Origin: Gavia stellata
Taxonomy: Eukaryota > Chordata > Aves > Gaviiformes > Gaviidae
DNA length: 64,000 nt
Assembly (NCBI RefSeq): GCF_030936135.1
Contig: NC_082598.1
Span: 33,536,687 to 33,600,686 of the forward strand
Direction: 5' to 3'
Position numbers and translations under genes: made by a program. The notes below the pieces were generated by a model. The model saw nothing but the letters and a program-made list of their open reading frames with translations, did not search any database and was not told where the DNA came from. This document shows positions 16,560 to 29,500 of the stretch, in pieces; positions within the stretch are counted from its first letter, which is position 1; every line of letters begins with the position of its first letter.

Positions 16560-17560
16560 CTCACTTGGCTGCAGCCCGCCGCAGGCAAAAAGCGTCCCGC
16601 TGCCTGCTGCTGCCCGTCCCGAGAGCCGGGCGCGCCCCGCGGGGGCGCCGCCTGCCGCAACCACGGCGGGAGCCGGTGCCTCCAGCCTCGCCGGTGGGCT
16701 GCGAGGGCAGGCGGAGGGGGACGGCCGGCCAGGCTGCAGAGCCGTTGCCGCGGTCAGGCCGGCCGCAGCGGCGCAGCCGGGCAGGTGGCGCGGGGCGGGG
16801 ACTGGAGGGGGCCTCTCGCTTCCCCTCCCCTTCCCCGCTTCTCGCGAGGCTTCTGCCGGCACCGCCGGGGGCTCCGTCCGCCTGTCGCTGGGGCGGAGCG
16901 GCGGCCATGGCCGCCCTGCGCACCCTCCTGCGGTGGCGCCGCCGCTTGGGCCCCGCGCCCGGCGCGCAGCCGGTGCGGCGGCTGTGGGCTGGCGGCGGGG
17001 CCGGGGTGGCGGGGCTGAGGCGGTGGCGGCGGGAGCTGGGCTGGGCGGCGGGGGCGTCTCTCGCCGGGTACGTGGGGTACCGGCTGTCGGAGCGGCGGCG
17101 GGAGCCCCCCCGGGAGCCGGCAGCCGCCGAGCCGGGCGGGGCCCGGGCGCTGCTCCCCATCCCCGTGGCGGCCGCTGCCAAGGAGACGGTAGGTGTGTGC
17201 GCGCCGCGCCCCTCCCGCCTAACGGCCCGGCGGCCTCGCCGCGGCCTCGCTCCGTGCCGCGCTCGGCGGGGCGGCTCGGCGTGCCGGGGGCCAGCCGGGC
17301 GCTGTCAGCTGTCTGGGGAACCGGCCGGAGCCGGCGGGGATGGAGGAACGTCGCTCCCCGCCCTTTCGCTGTGAAAACGTCTCTGCAAGGCGGCGGCCGG
17401 CGGCAGCGGAGCCGCTCCCGGGCTGTCGCGCAGAGGTGACCCTGCGCGGAGCCGGCCCCCGGGCTGGGAGGCGAGGCAGCTTGCGCGGGCAGGTCCCCCG
17501 GGAGACGAGGGCAGAGACAGCAGCTTGTCACCCGTCCTCCGTCAGGGGAGAAGAGCTGTC
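16560..17560. promoter_or_regulatory. MICU3: CpG island promoter of MICU3
   Basis: About 1 kb of dense CpG spanning MICU3 exon 1 and the first part of intron 1. A canonical GC box GGGGCGGGG lies at 16792-16800, about 107 bases before the start codon. I see no TATA box, which fits a broadly expressed gene with dispersed start sites. Bounds are by eye. Confidence 0.8.
16907..17188 (+). CDS. MICU3: MICU3 exon 1
   Basis: Encodes residues 1-94. The ATG in GCGGCCATGG is an excellent Kozak context and opens [19 protein letters not shown], close to the human start (MAALRRLLW). The first 45 residues are rich in Arg and lack acidic residues, fitting a mitochondrial targeting signal. A hydrophobic stretch ([12 protein letters not shown], about residues 47-58) is the likely membrane anchor. 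The exon ends ...[13 protein letters not shown], conserved with human, then GTAGGT. The middle of the exon is poorly conserved and Pro/Ala/Arg-rich, as usual for this family. Confidence 0.95.
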
Positions 17561-20500
17561 ACTGAAGCGTCGTGGTAGGCAGCGGGCGTTGGCACACCTT
17601 CGCTGCGCCTCCAAGTGTAAACCGTGTGCATCCTACTCTGCTTTTCCTCTCTGGAGCTGTCCTCATCAAGTCTTTCGTTAATAGAAAGTATTTTCTTCAA
17701 AATGGAACCGCTACTGATAGTGCAAAACCTGTGTTCATCTTCTTTAAGACAGTTATCTTTCTAATAGAAAATTTTCTGCGGAGTCAAAGGTTTATGCCGA
17801 GCTTCATAAGAATTGATAGCGTAGCGCTTGGTGCAAGTAAGTAATGCTACAGTTGGACTAATTCAGCGAAAACATTGGTTGAGTAACCATGGGTAATGAA
17901 AAACAGTTGATGTGAACCTGGAAGATGACGTTTCCTATGGTAGGGAGAAACTCCTGCACAGTGCCGTATTTAACATATGGTTATGATAGGGGGTTTTTTC
18001 ATTAAAAAATCAGGTATTTCTAAAAACGTCCAGACCATGGTTAGGTGGCTTGTCAGTATGGTATCTGCTAAGACTGGAAATCAGTGGTGCAAATGGCCTG
18101 CTTTCTGTAGATCAAGTTTATCTTGTAATATGTTTGCGAAGAGGATCTGTATTTTTGCAATGAAGGCCTTGGGCTTAAGTATGAAAGTTGTTAGCCCTTT
18201 TGCCCTGAGTTGTTAGCCGAAAGGCAGATTCTGTGGTCAGCATCCTTTATGAAGGGAAGTTGAGCCAGGTGTTTTTGATTCTTCACGTACTTGTTGTCTT
18301 GAGCGTGTTACTATGGCACAGAGGACGAAAGACAAACTCTTTCAGCCTTTCATACTGTTTTGATTTGAGAGGACTTTACATTGTTTTACTTAGCTGGTCT
18401 TAATTCTCAGTCTTCCTTTGAGGGAAATACGGGCTGCTGCACTCCTGAAAAGTCAATAAATTTAGTGTGATGTGTAATTACGAATTTTCATACACACCCC
18501 TATAAAAGCGTTGAGCTTGCAAAGTCAGACTTAAGGTTATATTTGAATCAATGTAAAATAAAAAAAGAAGTATAAAAGATATCTTCTATGTCTGCATAAA
18601 CTATTTTTCGAAGACAAAACCAGGGGGAAAAAAAAGGGAAAGAAAAAATTAATGTGCTTATTCTTCTGTGTGGAAAGAGGCTCTAATTAATTCAGTTTTC
18701 CGTTTGGATAGCAGAAAATTTGAAAGATTAAGTTGAAATATGTCCACTCAATTTGTGTGGCTAGACTAAATGCACAGACTGACATCTCAGAATACTTGTT
18801 GCAATTTTTTATTTTTGAACGAGTGGTCTCATTGATTTCAAATTGCAGATCTGAGTGCTCAGCATTCCTGAAAAAACATCCTTTTAATTCAAGCCCTCCA
18901 AAATGAGGATGAAATAGCTTTGGAATTTTTGGTCTGAGGTAGTGCTTTTTTTTATTATTGACTGTTGCGCTGCAGAAGGGCTTGTGTGGTCTTTGGGGAA
19001 AGACTGCTCTTTGAGACCAGATCAAGCTGGTGAACTACCAAAAGAGTAGTTTGACCATGAGCTCCATCTGCGATCTGTACTCCATTTATGATTGCTCTCT
19101 AGGCCTATGATGAGCACCAACTTTTTCATTACAGGTTTCCAAAACACCTTCAGAGGTGTCTTCCGGGGAAAAAAAGGATGCAAATACTGTGTTCAAATTG
19201 CATTGATTGGTATTCGTGGTATTGTGCAATGGTATTGTATTGTAACGTCCTTTATTAGAAGGCTGAATTCATGTTGCCTGAGTAACAATAACTTTTTTAC
19301 TTTCTAATTTTAAGCACTGAGCTTAACAACTTAATAGCATTTAACAGTTTAAAAAACGTAATGTTTGAAGTAGAAAATTTTGTCATGAAAAGTCATATTA
19401 GTGTCAGTGTTACTAGGATCAAGGTTGGAGGTCTTGGATCTATTGCAGAGTGTGTTTGGAGTAATGGGTGGAGAATGCAGTTTCATGGAAATGCAATGCA
19501 CATTTTGCTAGGTTTTTACGATCGTATCATGTACTGACCAACAAAGAATGATGAGGCTCAAGTATCTTGGGATCCTTTCCAGCTGCTTTTCGAAGGTCAA
19601 GAAGGAGTCAAAGACATTTCTCCTTTATTCCTGATGCACAAAGTCTGACACCATTTTCTGGGGCTTTCTAGGTTTGTCCTTCCCCCACCCCTTTCCTATT
19701 TCCCTAGGTCCCCATTTCATTTCCAGTCTCAGTCTGCTTTTCATTCCACCAAGGCAAGTTATCCAACATCATCTTTTTTTTTTTTCCTTCCATCCAACCC
19801 AAACTTGTCTACTTGATCCTAATATTTCCATTTGCATGCTTCTTCCTAATATTCCCTCCAGCAGGATGCTTTTCCCAGGTGCTTTTTACTTGGATCATTG
19901 GAAGCAAGAAGCAGGTGGTGTCTCTCTTCTCAATGTCTTGCTATAGAGATCTACATCAGCTAGTAGAAGCAATTACACTGAATGTTTCTTGTGTCACTCC
20001 TGGGGCTGTGACCTGGAATGACCATATAGCAGGTTGAAATTTTGGGGGACTTAGCTAACAAAATGAGTACTTTTGGATGAGGGTTTGCATAGGCTCATAA
20101 CTTACTGCGTAACAGAACAACCACTAAAAAAAAACAGTCGTGACACTAAAGTGACCACTCCTTGCAAAACCTGAAATTCTTTCCTTTAAAACATGGAATT
20201 GCTGGAGATTCTTAAAAAAATTAAAAATGATCTGATGTGGGCAGAACAAAATCTATCTCCTCCCATAGTTTTTGGTTCCATTCAAAAAAATCCATTCTGA
20301 AACATTAATTGATGATGGATAATTTTATTTTTAATGGTTAACACAGAATAATTTTATAAATGAAAACAGTATCACAATGTAAAATAATATTCAGATATTC
20401 AAAGTGTTCAAGAGTATTCAAGATAGCTATGGCTGTCTCATCCATACTGTTGGGGTTTAACGCTGGCTGGCAGCCACCACACAGCCCTACACAGCCGCTC

Positions 20501-23500
20501 GCTCACCCTTCCGCAGTGGGATGGGGGAGAGAATTGGAAGGGTAAAAGTAAGAAAACTCGTGGGTTGAGATAAAGACAGTTTAACAAGTAAAGCAAAAGC
20601 CACGTGAGCAAGCAAAGCAAAACAAGGAATTCATTCACTGCTTCCCATTGACAGGGAGGTGTTCAGCCGTCTCCAGGAAAGCAGGGCTCCATAATGTGTA
20701 CTGGTGACTTTGGAAGACAAACACCTTAACTCCGAAAGTACCCCCTTCCTCCTTCTTCCCCAAAGCTTTTATTGGTGAGCACTATATCATATATTATGGG
20801 ATATCACTTTGGTCAGCTGGAATCAGCTGTCCCAGCTGTGTCCCCTCCCAACTTCTTGTACACCCCCAGCCTACTTGCTGGGGCGACAATGTGAGAAGCA
20901 GAACAAGCCTTGACACTGTGCAAGCACTGCTTAGCAATAGCTGAAACATCTCTGTGTTATGAACACTGTTTTGTTCACAAATCCAAAACTTAGCACCATA
21001 CCAGCTACTGTGAAGGAAGTTAACTATCCTAGCCAAAACCCGTACACGTATCTAGTCTTGAATTCCCACATATCTATCTTGTTTCTTGAGATGAATTTTT
21101 GTAGAAGTGTAGTAAGTGGAATGGCCTTCTTGTTTCATCTAGGCAGCTCCGGCAGACAGCAGAATAGGTTTCTGACCTCTCTAAGTACTAAGAAGGGGCG
21201 TTAACCTACTTTATGTCTTGGCTTTCAAAGAACAACTTTCTTTTTGCAGGTCACCTGCTTCCAGATAATGTTCATATGGCCTGTGAAAGTATCTTGAGAG
21301 TTGTGCTGGGCCCAGTTAGTATCCCTACAGGTTACTTCAGATTCTATCAGGGTCCAAATAATGCTTGGTAATAGTGATGAAATATTTAAGAATATAAGGT
21401 TGTCATATATACCTTGATAGTCAGTTGCTTTGTCCTGCTGCTGTCATCTAGTATTTACTGATGGTCTACTGATGGAACCAGTAAATTTTAAAAGGACTTT
21501 TATATTCCAGGATTAACACTGATGATTACACAGATGTTGATGGGACGCTTTCCCATTCTTGGCCAGTTCAGAAATGAGGTACATTGTTTGAGAGTACCTG
21601 AAAAAACCTGTGTTTGAGTCTCCTAGAGAAACAGTGTCAGAATGGTTTGCAGATCTTTCTCCCCTGTTCTATAAAACTCCTACAGTATGAAACCTGATGT
21701 GTAACAGATTTGTGAATTTATGTACAGGTGAATAAGAAGATGCTGTTTGCTAGAAGTCAAGTAAGCGATGATATGTGTCACCAACATGGGGTCAGTGGTG
21801 TGACAAACTTTTTCAACAGACAAATCTTATGTGGTCAGTACAAAAAAATACTTGCTTGACCAAGCGTATCATTGGAGGTGTTCTGGTAGCGAGTAAGATT
21901 TATTACAGAAGCAGCATGAAGCTAAGCTTCCTACAGGATTCCCTTTTCTCAGATGCTTTCTGAGAATAATTGCAGTCCTGAGGACTAGGGGTTTGTATGT
22001 GATCACCTGGAGCAAAATCTTGGACTCTATAATAAAGCAACATTTTTAATTCCAGGGTTGCTGCCACATAACATTTCAGAACTGCACTCAGAGCTGCTGG
22101 TTTTGTGTCCAAAGGTTTTGATGAAGACTGGGAGAGCTCTGCTAACAGACAGCTCCTTTAAAGTCTAGGAGATGCTTGTACAGAGCAGGAAACTTTGAAA
22201 GAACTGTTATTTTGATATAGATTCTCTTTACTGACAACTGAGAACAGTATTGACCCAAGAAGAGCCCTGATCGAACATACTGCTTATGAAGTATTTACCT
22301 TTTCGGAGCAACTGTGTATCGTGGGTTTTTTCAGAGAAATATAACAATTTTAGAAAAACAAAATCCAGTGTCAGAATTTCTCAAAGGAATTCATATTTGT
22401 CTTCTAGTTCCTTGCATCGATGTTCCCTGCTTCCAAAATTCCAGTGTCTTTTGTAAGCTTATTAAAATGGTCTTGGAAATACCAATGATGCCTCTTTGCA
22501 CTCCAAAAAGATCTTTTCTATAATCATGTTGTCATTGTGTAAACGTAGTGAACTCCAGGTCTCTATTTTTGTGGAATATCCTCTGAGAATCACTTCCTTC
22601 AGAGGTGATTTAGGAATTAAAAGAGGGGCAGGGAGAGACAGACACAGAACATGTACTTTATCACATTTCTTGAAGGCACACTCATTTCCAGGAGGAGAAA
22701 GCTGCATACTTCAGATGTTTCCAGAGGTTTTTTTCCTAGTACCTCAGCAGTACTGACAAACTCTCTCTTTGTGAAAATACTCACAAGGTCAAGTTTATTT
22801 GTAACAGCACATTTCTAAGTGGATTACATCACGTATTTCCATCTCTGTGAAATGAAGAACAAGACTTTAACTCCAAAAAGTAAGGCAGACTCCCCTAGGG
22901 AGGAGATTCTCCTGCCTGCTCAAAGAGGATGCCGTTCCAAGAGATGCGTAAAGCATCATTTTTACAAGAACCACTTATAGCTAACCTTTTTTCATAAGCG
23001 TTGTGCATTTCATGTCATAGGTCAATTGCCAAATGTAGGAAGACGGTTTGCTCTTTGGCTGATGACATCTGAAGCTCCTCACTGTCATCATGCTGAGAAG
23101 GATACTGCTTGCCAGCGAGCTGTAGTGGGACCCATGCTGAAGGAAAAGGAAGGTTTACCTCTCAGCATTAATTCGGTGTTCCTCAAGATGTTAAGGAGGA
23201 TACATGTTTGGGGCAGACAGATTCAGCTACTAGTATGTTTTAGTCTTGCATGGAGTGAAGCATATGGACATGTATAGCAGGATATACACACTGACTGAAG
23301 CTTCTTGAAGAACTGCTAGAGGTTAAGTAACTTCCACGTGAAACTAATGTAAGAAGGACTTTTGGAGAATATTTTAGCGTAATACTTAGTTTGGAGAATT
23401 TCTGGAATAGCCGTGCTTACAGGTAAACATTGTTACCCCAAGGATTTCCTGTAACAGAATTGTATTTGAACAGGGACCTTTTTACAGCATTTTAAACACA

Positions 23501-26500
23501 TTCTAGCTTCCTATGCCTGTAAGTATTTTAATATAATAATGTCCTTATCTCAGTGAAGCGGGATCAACTAACAGAATTGTTGGCTGTACTACATCTAAGT
23601 AGTCTGCTAGAAATACAACCTCAGTAAGCATCAAAACAGTTTTTGTCTACTTTGGGATTTTCCCACACTGGGAACTTGACGTTTAACCTTTTGGCCACCC
23701 AGCATGAAAACAAAATTGTGCTACTTTTATCTACATGGGAGCATATTAAATAAGCCTGAAGTCAAATATAAACGAAGGAAGTAAGGAACAGCATTGCTTT
23801 GAAAACCTTTTTATTTTAATAATTTGCACAGATTCTCCTTGATGGAAGACAGATTACTCTGCAAGCAAAAATTCAAAGAAAATCACTCACTTGAAATAAA
23901 TTAGTTAAAGATTAAACTACTGTAACAGAACATATTTTTGACTGCAAGCAAAAGGTACTTTTAGTAGTAAATGTTGGCTTCTTTAGCTAAAACAGTTTCA
24001 CCTTTATCTTAGTTGGAAAAAGCAAGAGAATACTGATTTGACTTGGAACACAGCAAAGTTGTGGGTTTTTATGTGATGCTGTCGGAGCTTTTTGCCTCAT
24101 ATGCATGCACACACAGCATGTATGTTTTTACCTATTTGTTTTGTAAAATATTTTGCATTATTTGTAGATATTCTCAGAATCTGGGAGTCGGAGTATTGCT
24201 CTGGGTTGTGATAATGGATTCTTGCGGATTACTTCTGCAGAGCTTTATGAGCTTGTGGGCATCAGTTTTTCAAATTTTCAAGTGAAAAATCCTGTATGTG
24301 GTATTTAAGCTTGTCTCTATGGGAAAACTAGATCTTTTGCCACAGAATAAAACTTCTGAATTACTGACTTAATGTAATGCGAGACTTAACACTTGGCAAA
24401 GAACATTTCTTTTGTGTTTTTTAATAGAAGGGATAATGATGTCATGTTTTATCTTCTGCAGTTTACTTCCACTGAACCTGAGCCTTATCATTACCATTTA
24501 TTGATATTTTCAGATAGTTTGGGGTCATAATTACTGCAAAATTTTAGTTATTTTAATGTCACTCTGTGCGCTCATGTCCTGTGTTAGGCAATGTTACAGC
24601 AATGTAGAGTTATTGCATGGATTTCACTGGGAGGCCATACAGGTTAATTCATGTTATACCAAATTCAGACAGACCATATCTCTGAGGTAAGAGAGCCAGT
24701 AAGACAAACATGGGACCAGAAATTGAGATAAGCCCATGCTTCAACGAAGTTCAAGTCATATGGGGAAACCTTCAGTGAGAGCACCAGACTTTCAGGGCAT
24801 TTTGACTTGTCTCCATCAATAGACACAGTATATTAAAGATGAACTCAAAATAGGAATGGGTTTTGGACACTAAAAATGCTCCTCTAAAGGACTACTACTC
24901 TGCGAGACATGTGATGGTGTTATTGCAGTTTTAGATGGCCCTCTCTAAATGCAGTACTTCTAGAAAATAGTTTTTAGGAATTATATTTGGGGACGAGTGG
25001 CTGGAAAGCTCCCCTGCAGAAAAGTACCTGGGGGTGTTGATCGACACCCGGCTGAATATGAGCCAGCAGTGTGCCCAGGTGGCCAAGAAGGCCAACAGCA
25101 TCCTGGCCTGTATCAGAAATAGTGTGGCCAGCAGGAGCAGGGAGGTGATCGCGCCCCTGTACTCGGCTCTGGTGAGGCCGCACCTCGAATCCTGTGTTCA
25201 GTTTTGGGCCCCTCACTACAAGAAAGACATTGAGGTGCTGGAGCGTGTCCAGAGAAGGGCGACAAAGCTGGTGAGGGGTCTGGAGCACAAGTCTGATGAG
25301 GAGTGGCTGAGGGAGCTGGGGTTGTTCAGCCTGGAGAAGAGGAGGCTGAGGGGAGACCTTATCGCTCTCTACAACTACCTGCAAGGGGGTTGCAGAGAGG
25401 TGGGTGTTGGTCTCTTCTCCCAAGTGACGAGCGACAGGACAAGAGGAAATGGCCTCAAGTTGCGCCAGGGGAGGTTCAGGCTGGATATTAGGAAAAAGTT
25501 CTTTACTGAGAGAGTAGTGAAACATTGGAATAGGCTGCCCAGGGAGGTGGTAGAGTCACCCTCCCTGGAGGTATTCAAGGAGCGTGTGGATGTGGCATTG
25601 TGGGATGTGGCTTGATGGGCATGGTGCTGTGTGGTGTTGGGTGGGTTGGTTTTTGGTGTGTTGTGCCTTGTTGTTGTTGTGTGGTGGTTGGCTTGCGTGG
25701 GTTGTTTGTTTGTTTGTTTGTTTGTTTTTTCAGGTTGGACTTGATGATCTTACAGGTCTTTTCCAACCGTAGTGATTCTGTGATTCTGTGATTCTGTGAT
25801 ATTAAGTCCTTGAAATATGTTAGTGAGAGAGCATTATGGTCATATTTTCATTTGCATAATAAATTTGAAAATTTTGAGGCCTTTTCCAGTTATTTTAGGC
25901 TGTTTGTAATATGTTTGTAGCATAGATTTACAATGGAAGCGCACGTAATTGAAGAGTGATACTCTCCATTCAGAGAAGTACCCTGCCAAATTACTATTTG
26001 TCTTCAATTTAATTTTTACTTACCTTGTTTTGATAAGCTGATGTTAAAATGGGCTTTCTTATGGGAAATGTTTCCCTCTGTTTCCTTTGCCTGGTGGTGG
26101 TTTCAATGTAAGTGCTGAATCCACTTAATCGACTTTAGAAAGTGCTTTGAAATGTCTCCTCTGTGTGAGAATTGGGTGTGCGTATATACATTTCTGTGTT
26201 AGGGAACAGCAAGAAAATAGGCCAAGATAATTTTTTTCTCCTCAGATGACTGAAACTGAGCTTAGAAGAGCCACACAGTCTCTGCTCTTGATTTTGCAGA
26301 GGGCAGATGGAAGCCAAGACCGTGCATAGCAGCACCCCAAAAAGGTGCTGTGTTCCCCCTGCAGTCCTGCAGGTGTATGCCACGGGAGGACAGGGGGTGG
26401 GAGGTGAAATATGGAGCAACAAGGTACCAGAGTTTAAGGGAGGAAGGGCAGAAGGATGATGCCGATGAGCTGTTTGATTACAACTATTAATGCTTAGATT

Positions 26501-29500
26501 TTTTTGAGAATAGGGAAAAGATAATATATTGTTTGTGAGTGCTGATGAGCTTCAGTCTTGCCTCTTTTTATTTACTTCATGCATTGTGAAGTTGGAAGGA
26601 TGGAAATTCTGGCTACCAGCTAGATTCTTGGCTTCAGCTGTGGGGCTTTTTTTTCCCTTAAAAGTTCTAATAACAAAGTAGGTCAGTGTACACGTGCAGG
26701 TAAACCAGAGCTAACCTGCTATGCCTAAAATTAAGATAATACTGCTATTGGGTGATTCGTGACATTCTGCTTGAAGGAAATGGCGATGTCCAGTTTTTAA
26801 AAGGTAGAGAACCATAACATGATACAAGCTCATAGTAATTACTAGGCACGATTGCCAAGAGGATTAGTAAACAGAAGCATAAAAAAATATCCCCTCTTCT
26901 GTTTGTCAAAGAGATGTACTTTCATGTAAGTTTTTGAAGATTGTTGATAATTACAGAGAGATTTAGGCTGGATAAGCTCTTGAAACTTCAAATAGAAATT
27001 GGAATCTTACTGAATTCTGTTCAGTCCTTCACCAACAGTACCTTCCCTGAGGTATTCAACATCTACTTTCTGTGTCTTGTTCATGTGTCCATTGGATTTG
27101 ATACTAATGCTGCTACAATAAGATTGCCTAACCTGGGCATAAATACAAAATAAATCAAGAACAATTCGTGTCACTAATTCTCACACTTGCCTCACTGGAT
27201 TATGATCTGGTAATGTTGGGGAAAACAGAAGACGTTTCATAGTCATGTGCTGAGACGAATTTCTTAAATGAATGCCTGAAGAGGTGCAGATTGAGGTCAT
27301 GCTTTAGAATGGCTTGGCTTTTAATTAGTATATTGATCAATTCCTAATAATTGCAGCTTTTATGCAAGAGACTTAAAGTTGCTGTATGTTACATAAATTG
27401 ATAAGCAGTAATAGAAAATGGAAAGCTCTGAACAAGAAATCTGGACAAAAAATAATATTCCCAAAGAAGGTTTTGTTTGTCAGTTTGCTAAGGTGTGTGC
27501 CTGGAGTATTCTGCAGCCAAACCTTGCTTTTATTTGGACATTTAGTGTATGGACCAGTGATCTAATACATGTTAAGCCCTGTATACATTTGTTTGAATTC
27601 ATGTTGGATCGATAGCAGAAACAACTTGTTTCGATTCTTTCAAATAAAACCACAAAGTTGAAAATAAAGTGGTATTTTTATTCCTTGGAATAAAATTATG
27701 CTTAAGCCTTCAGTTTTCCCATCACTTTAACTTGAAGTAGTTGGAGCTTGCTGCTGGAACAGGTGGTATTTTCTTTTCCATAAGCTGCAAGTTCCTGTGA
27801 CCTAGGTTTTGAAACAAGTAACTGTTCTTGTGGGGTAGATCCAGGCATTTATCTGGCTAAAAAATACCACCACCAAAACAAAAAGTTTTCTGTCAGAGCA
27901 GTTCCAAGCGTCCAGTTTGACGCTTGGAAAAATGAACTTAAAGTGCCAGAGCAAGGGCATGCAGGGTATTGAGCCTTTAGGGAGGTACTGCTCTTTTTGG
28001 TGGCGGGCTGTATTCATATCAGGTTACAATGACTTTGAGACAGAGCGTGAAATACTGGCATTGCTATATAGTCAGAGGGAAACTGTAGATTGGGTAAAAT
28101 GAAGCAGAACTTAAGGTTTTGCAGACCTGAGTATTGGCATGAGTGAAGTTTAAGCGTGTCTTGAAAATTCCACGTTTGCAGTATGTTATTTTATACTTAT
28201 AGTAGCATAGAGTACTTAAGATAATGTTCAAATATGTGTCTGAGAATTTAGCAAATGCTTTTCTAAGTGTCTCAAGTGAAATATTAAGCGGTAGTACCTG
28301 AGATAGTGTGAATTTCTTGAGAGCAAAAAATCTCAACATGCTCTCCAAATACTAACAGTGATCAAAACTAAGGTGATATTTCTTGAGTGATACATTATCT
28401 ACAGATTCTCCTGAGTATGTATGATTGATTATGACTGATTACAATTGATTATACATGCTGCATATGTAGTATGGCCTTGAAGAAGTTTCTTTTCTGAAAA
28501 TTGACTTTGCAGAAACATTGTTTTATTACTCATGCTTACAACCTGAATGTATTCAAAAGCATGTTTGTAATAGTGGTAAAATAACATATGTATCAAAACT
28601 AAGATAGATTATTAAACTTCAAATACAGGGATAATCAGTTATGTCACTACAGGCTCTACCAAAACAAGTGTAAATCCCACATGAAGGCATAGCTTGAATG
28701 CCACTGGACTACTGAAGGATCAGTAAGACCATAATATTCAAACAGTGAGATAGGACAGAAATATTTTGGCTTGCATGTGGGTATATCAGAAGAGAATTCA
28801 GCTTTTTTCTGTCATTCTGAGGTGAGTTTGTAGGTCTGGCTCTTAGATTTTATTTTTTTTCTCCCCATATTTAATTTGGTAATCATTTGAAAATTATAAA
28901 AAACACAAAGACCAGGTTTAAAGCTGCTCCTTAGGCAGAAGTGCAGAATATTTGTATGTAGATCAGTCTACTGAAAATTAAATGATTGTATAAGCATTTC
29001 TACTACTCTTACTTTCTATGACAGTTTTTTCCATTGAGAAGAAACATTTTCTCTCTCTCACACACACACACACACACAGAGAAAAGCAACAATTTCAAAA
29101 AGACTAGAGCCCGTCCAGAAAGAGAACTACACAGCCAATAGTCTTTTTTCCTTCTAGCAGGCTGGTTAAAATGTCCTAGATAAAGTATTGAAGTACTAAG
29201 ACTCCCATATATGAAATCAAGAAATTGTGAGTCTTCTGTTACATTGTGGTTATACATGTGATTTTTTGTTTTATTTTTTCCAAATAGAAACTGTTTGACC
29301 TCTTCTAGACACATTCATTTTTGATGTGTCTATTTTACGAACATAATTTAATCTCTTCGTTACAACTGAGGCCTTAAAATTTTGTTTCACTGCAGTAGTC
29401 TTACTAATGTTTTATTTTTTAAGGACATTGTTTGGAAAGCTGAAGGAAAGTAAGCCCAGATTTTTGACTGCCCGATATAAATGTGCCTTTGCTTCTAATT

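Larger units (their letters stand above)
24988..25800 (+). mobile_element. CR1 LINE, 5'-truncated copy 2
   Basis: About 810 bp 3' fragment with the end of ORF2 and the 3'UTR. It ends in the CR1 tail GATTCTGT repeated three times (25774-25800). It differs from copy 1 by a G/T-rich block (about 25616-25733) between the ORF2 stop and the terminal GTTGGACTTGATGATCTTAC. It lies in MICU3 intron 1 in the sense orientation. Confidence 0.95.

Noticed and set aside
16275-17531. 418-codon minus-strand open frame and 367-codon plus-strand frame over the MICU3 CpG island
   Set aside because: Low-complexity Pro/Ala/Arg-rich translations caused by CpG-dense DNA. The MICU3 exon 1 frame at 16907 is the one with conserved sequence and a donor site.
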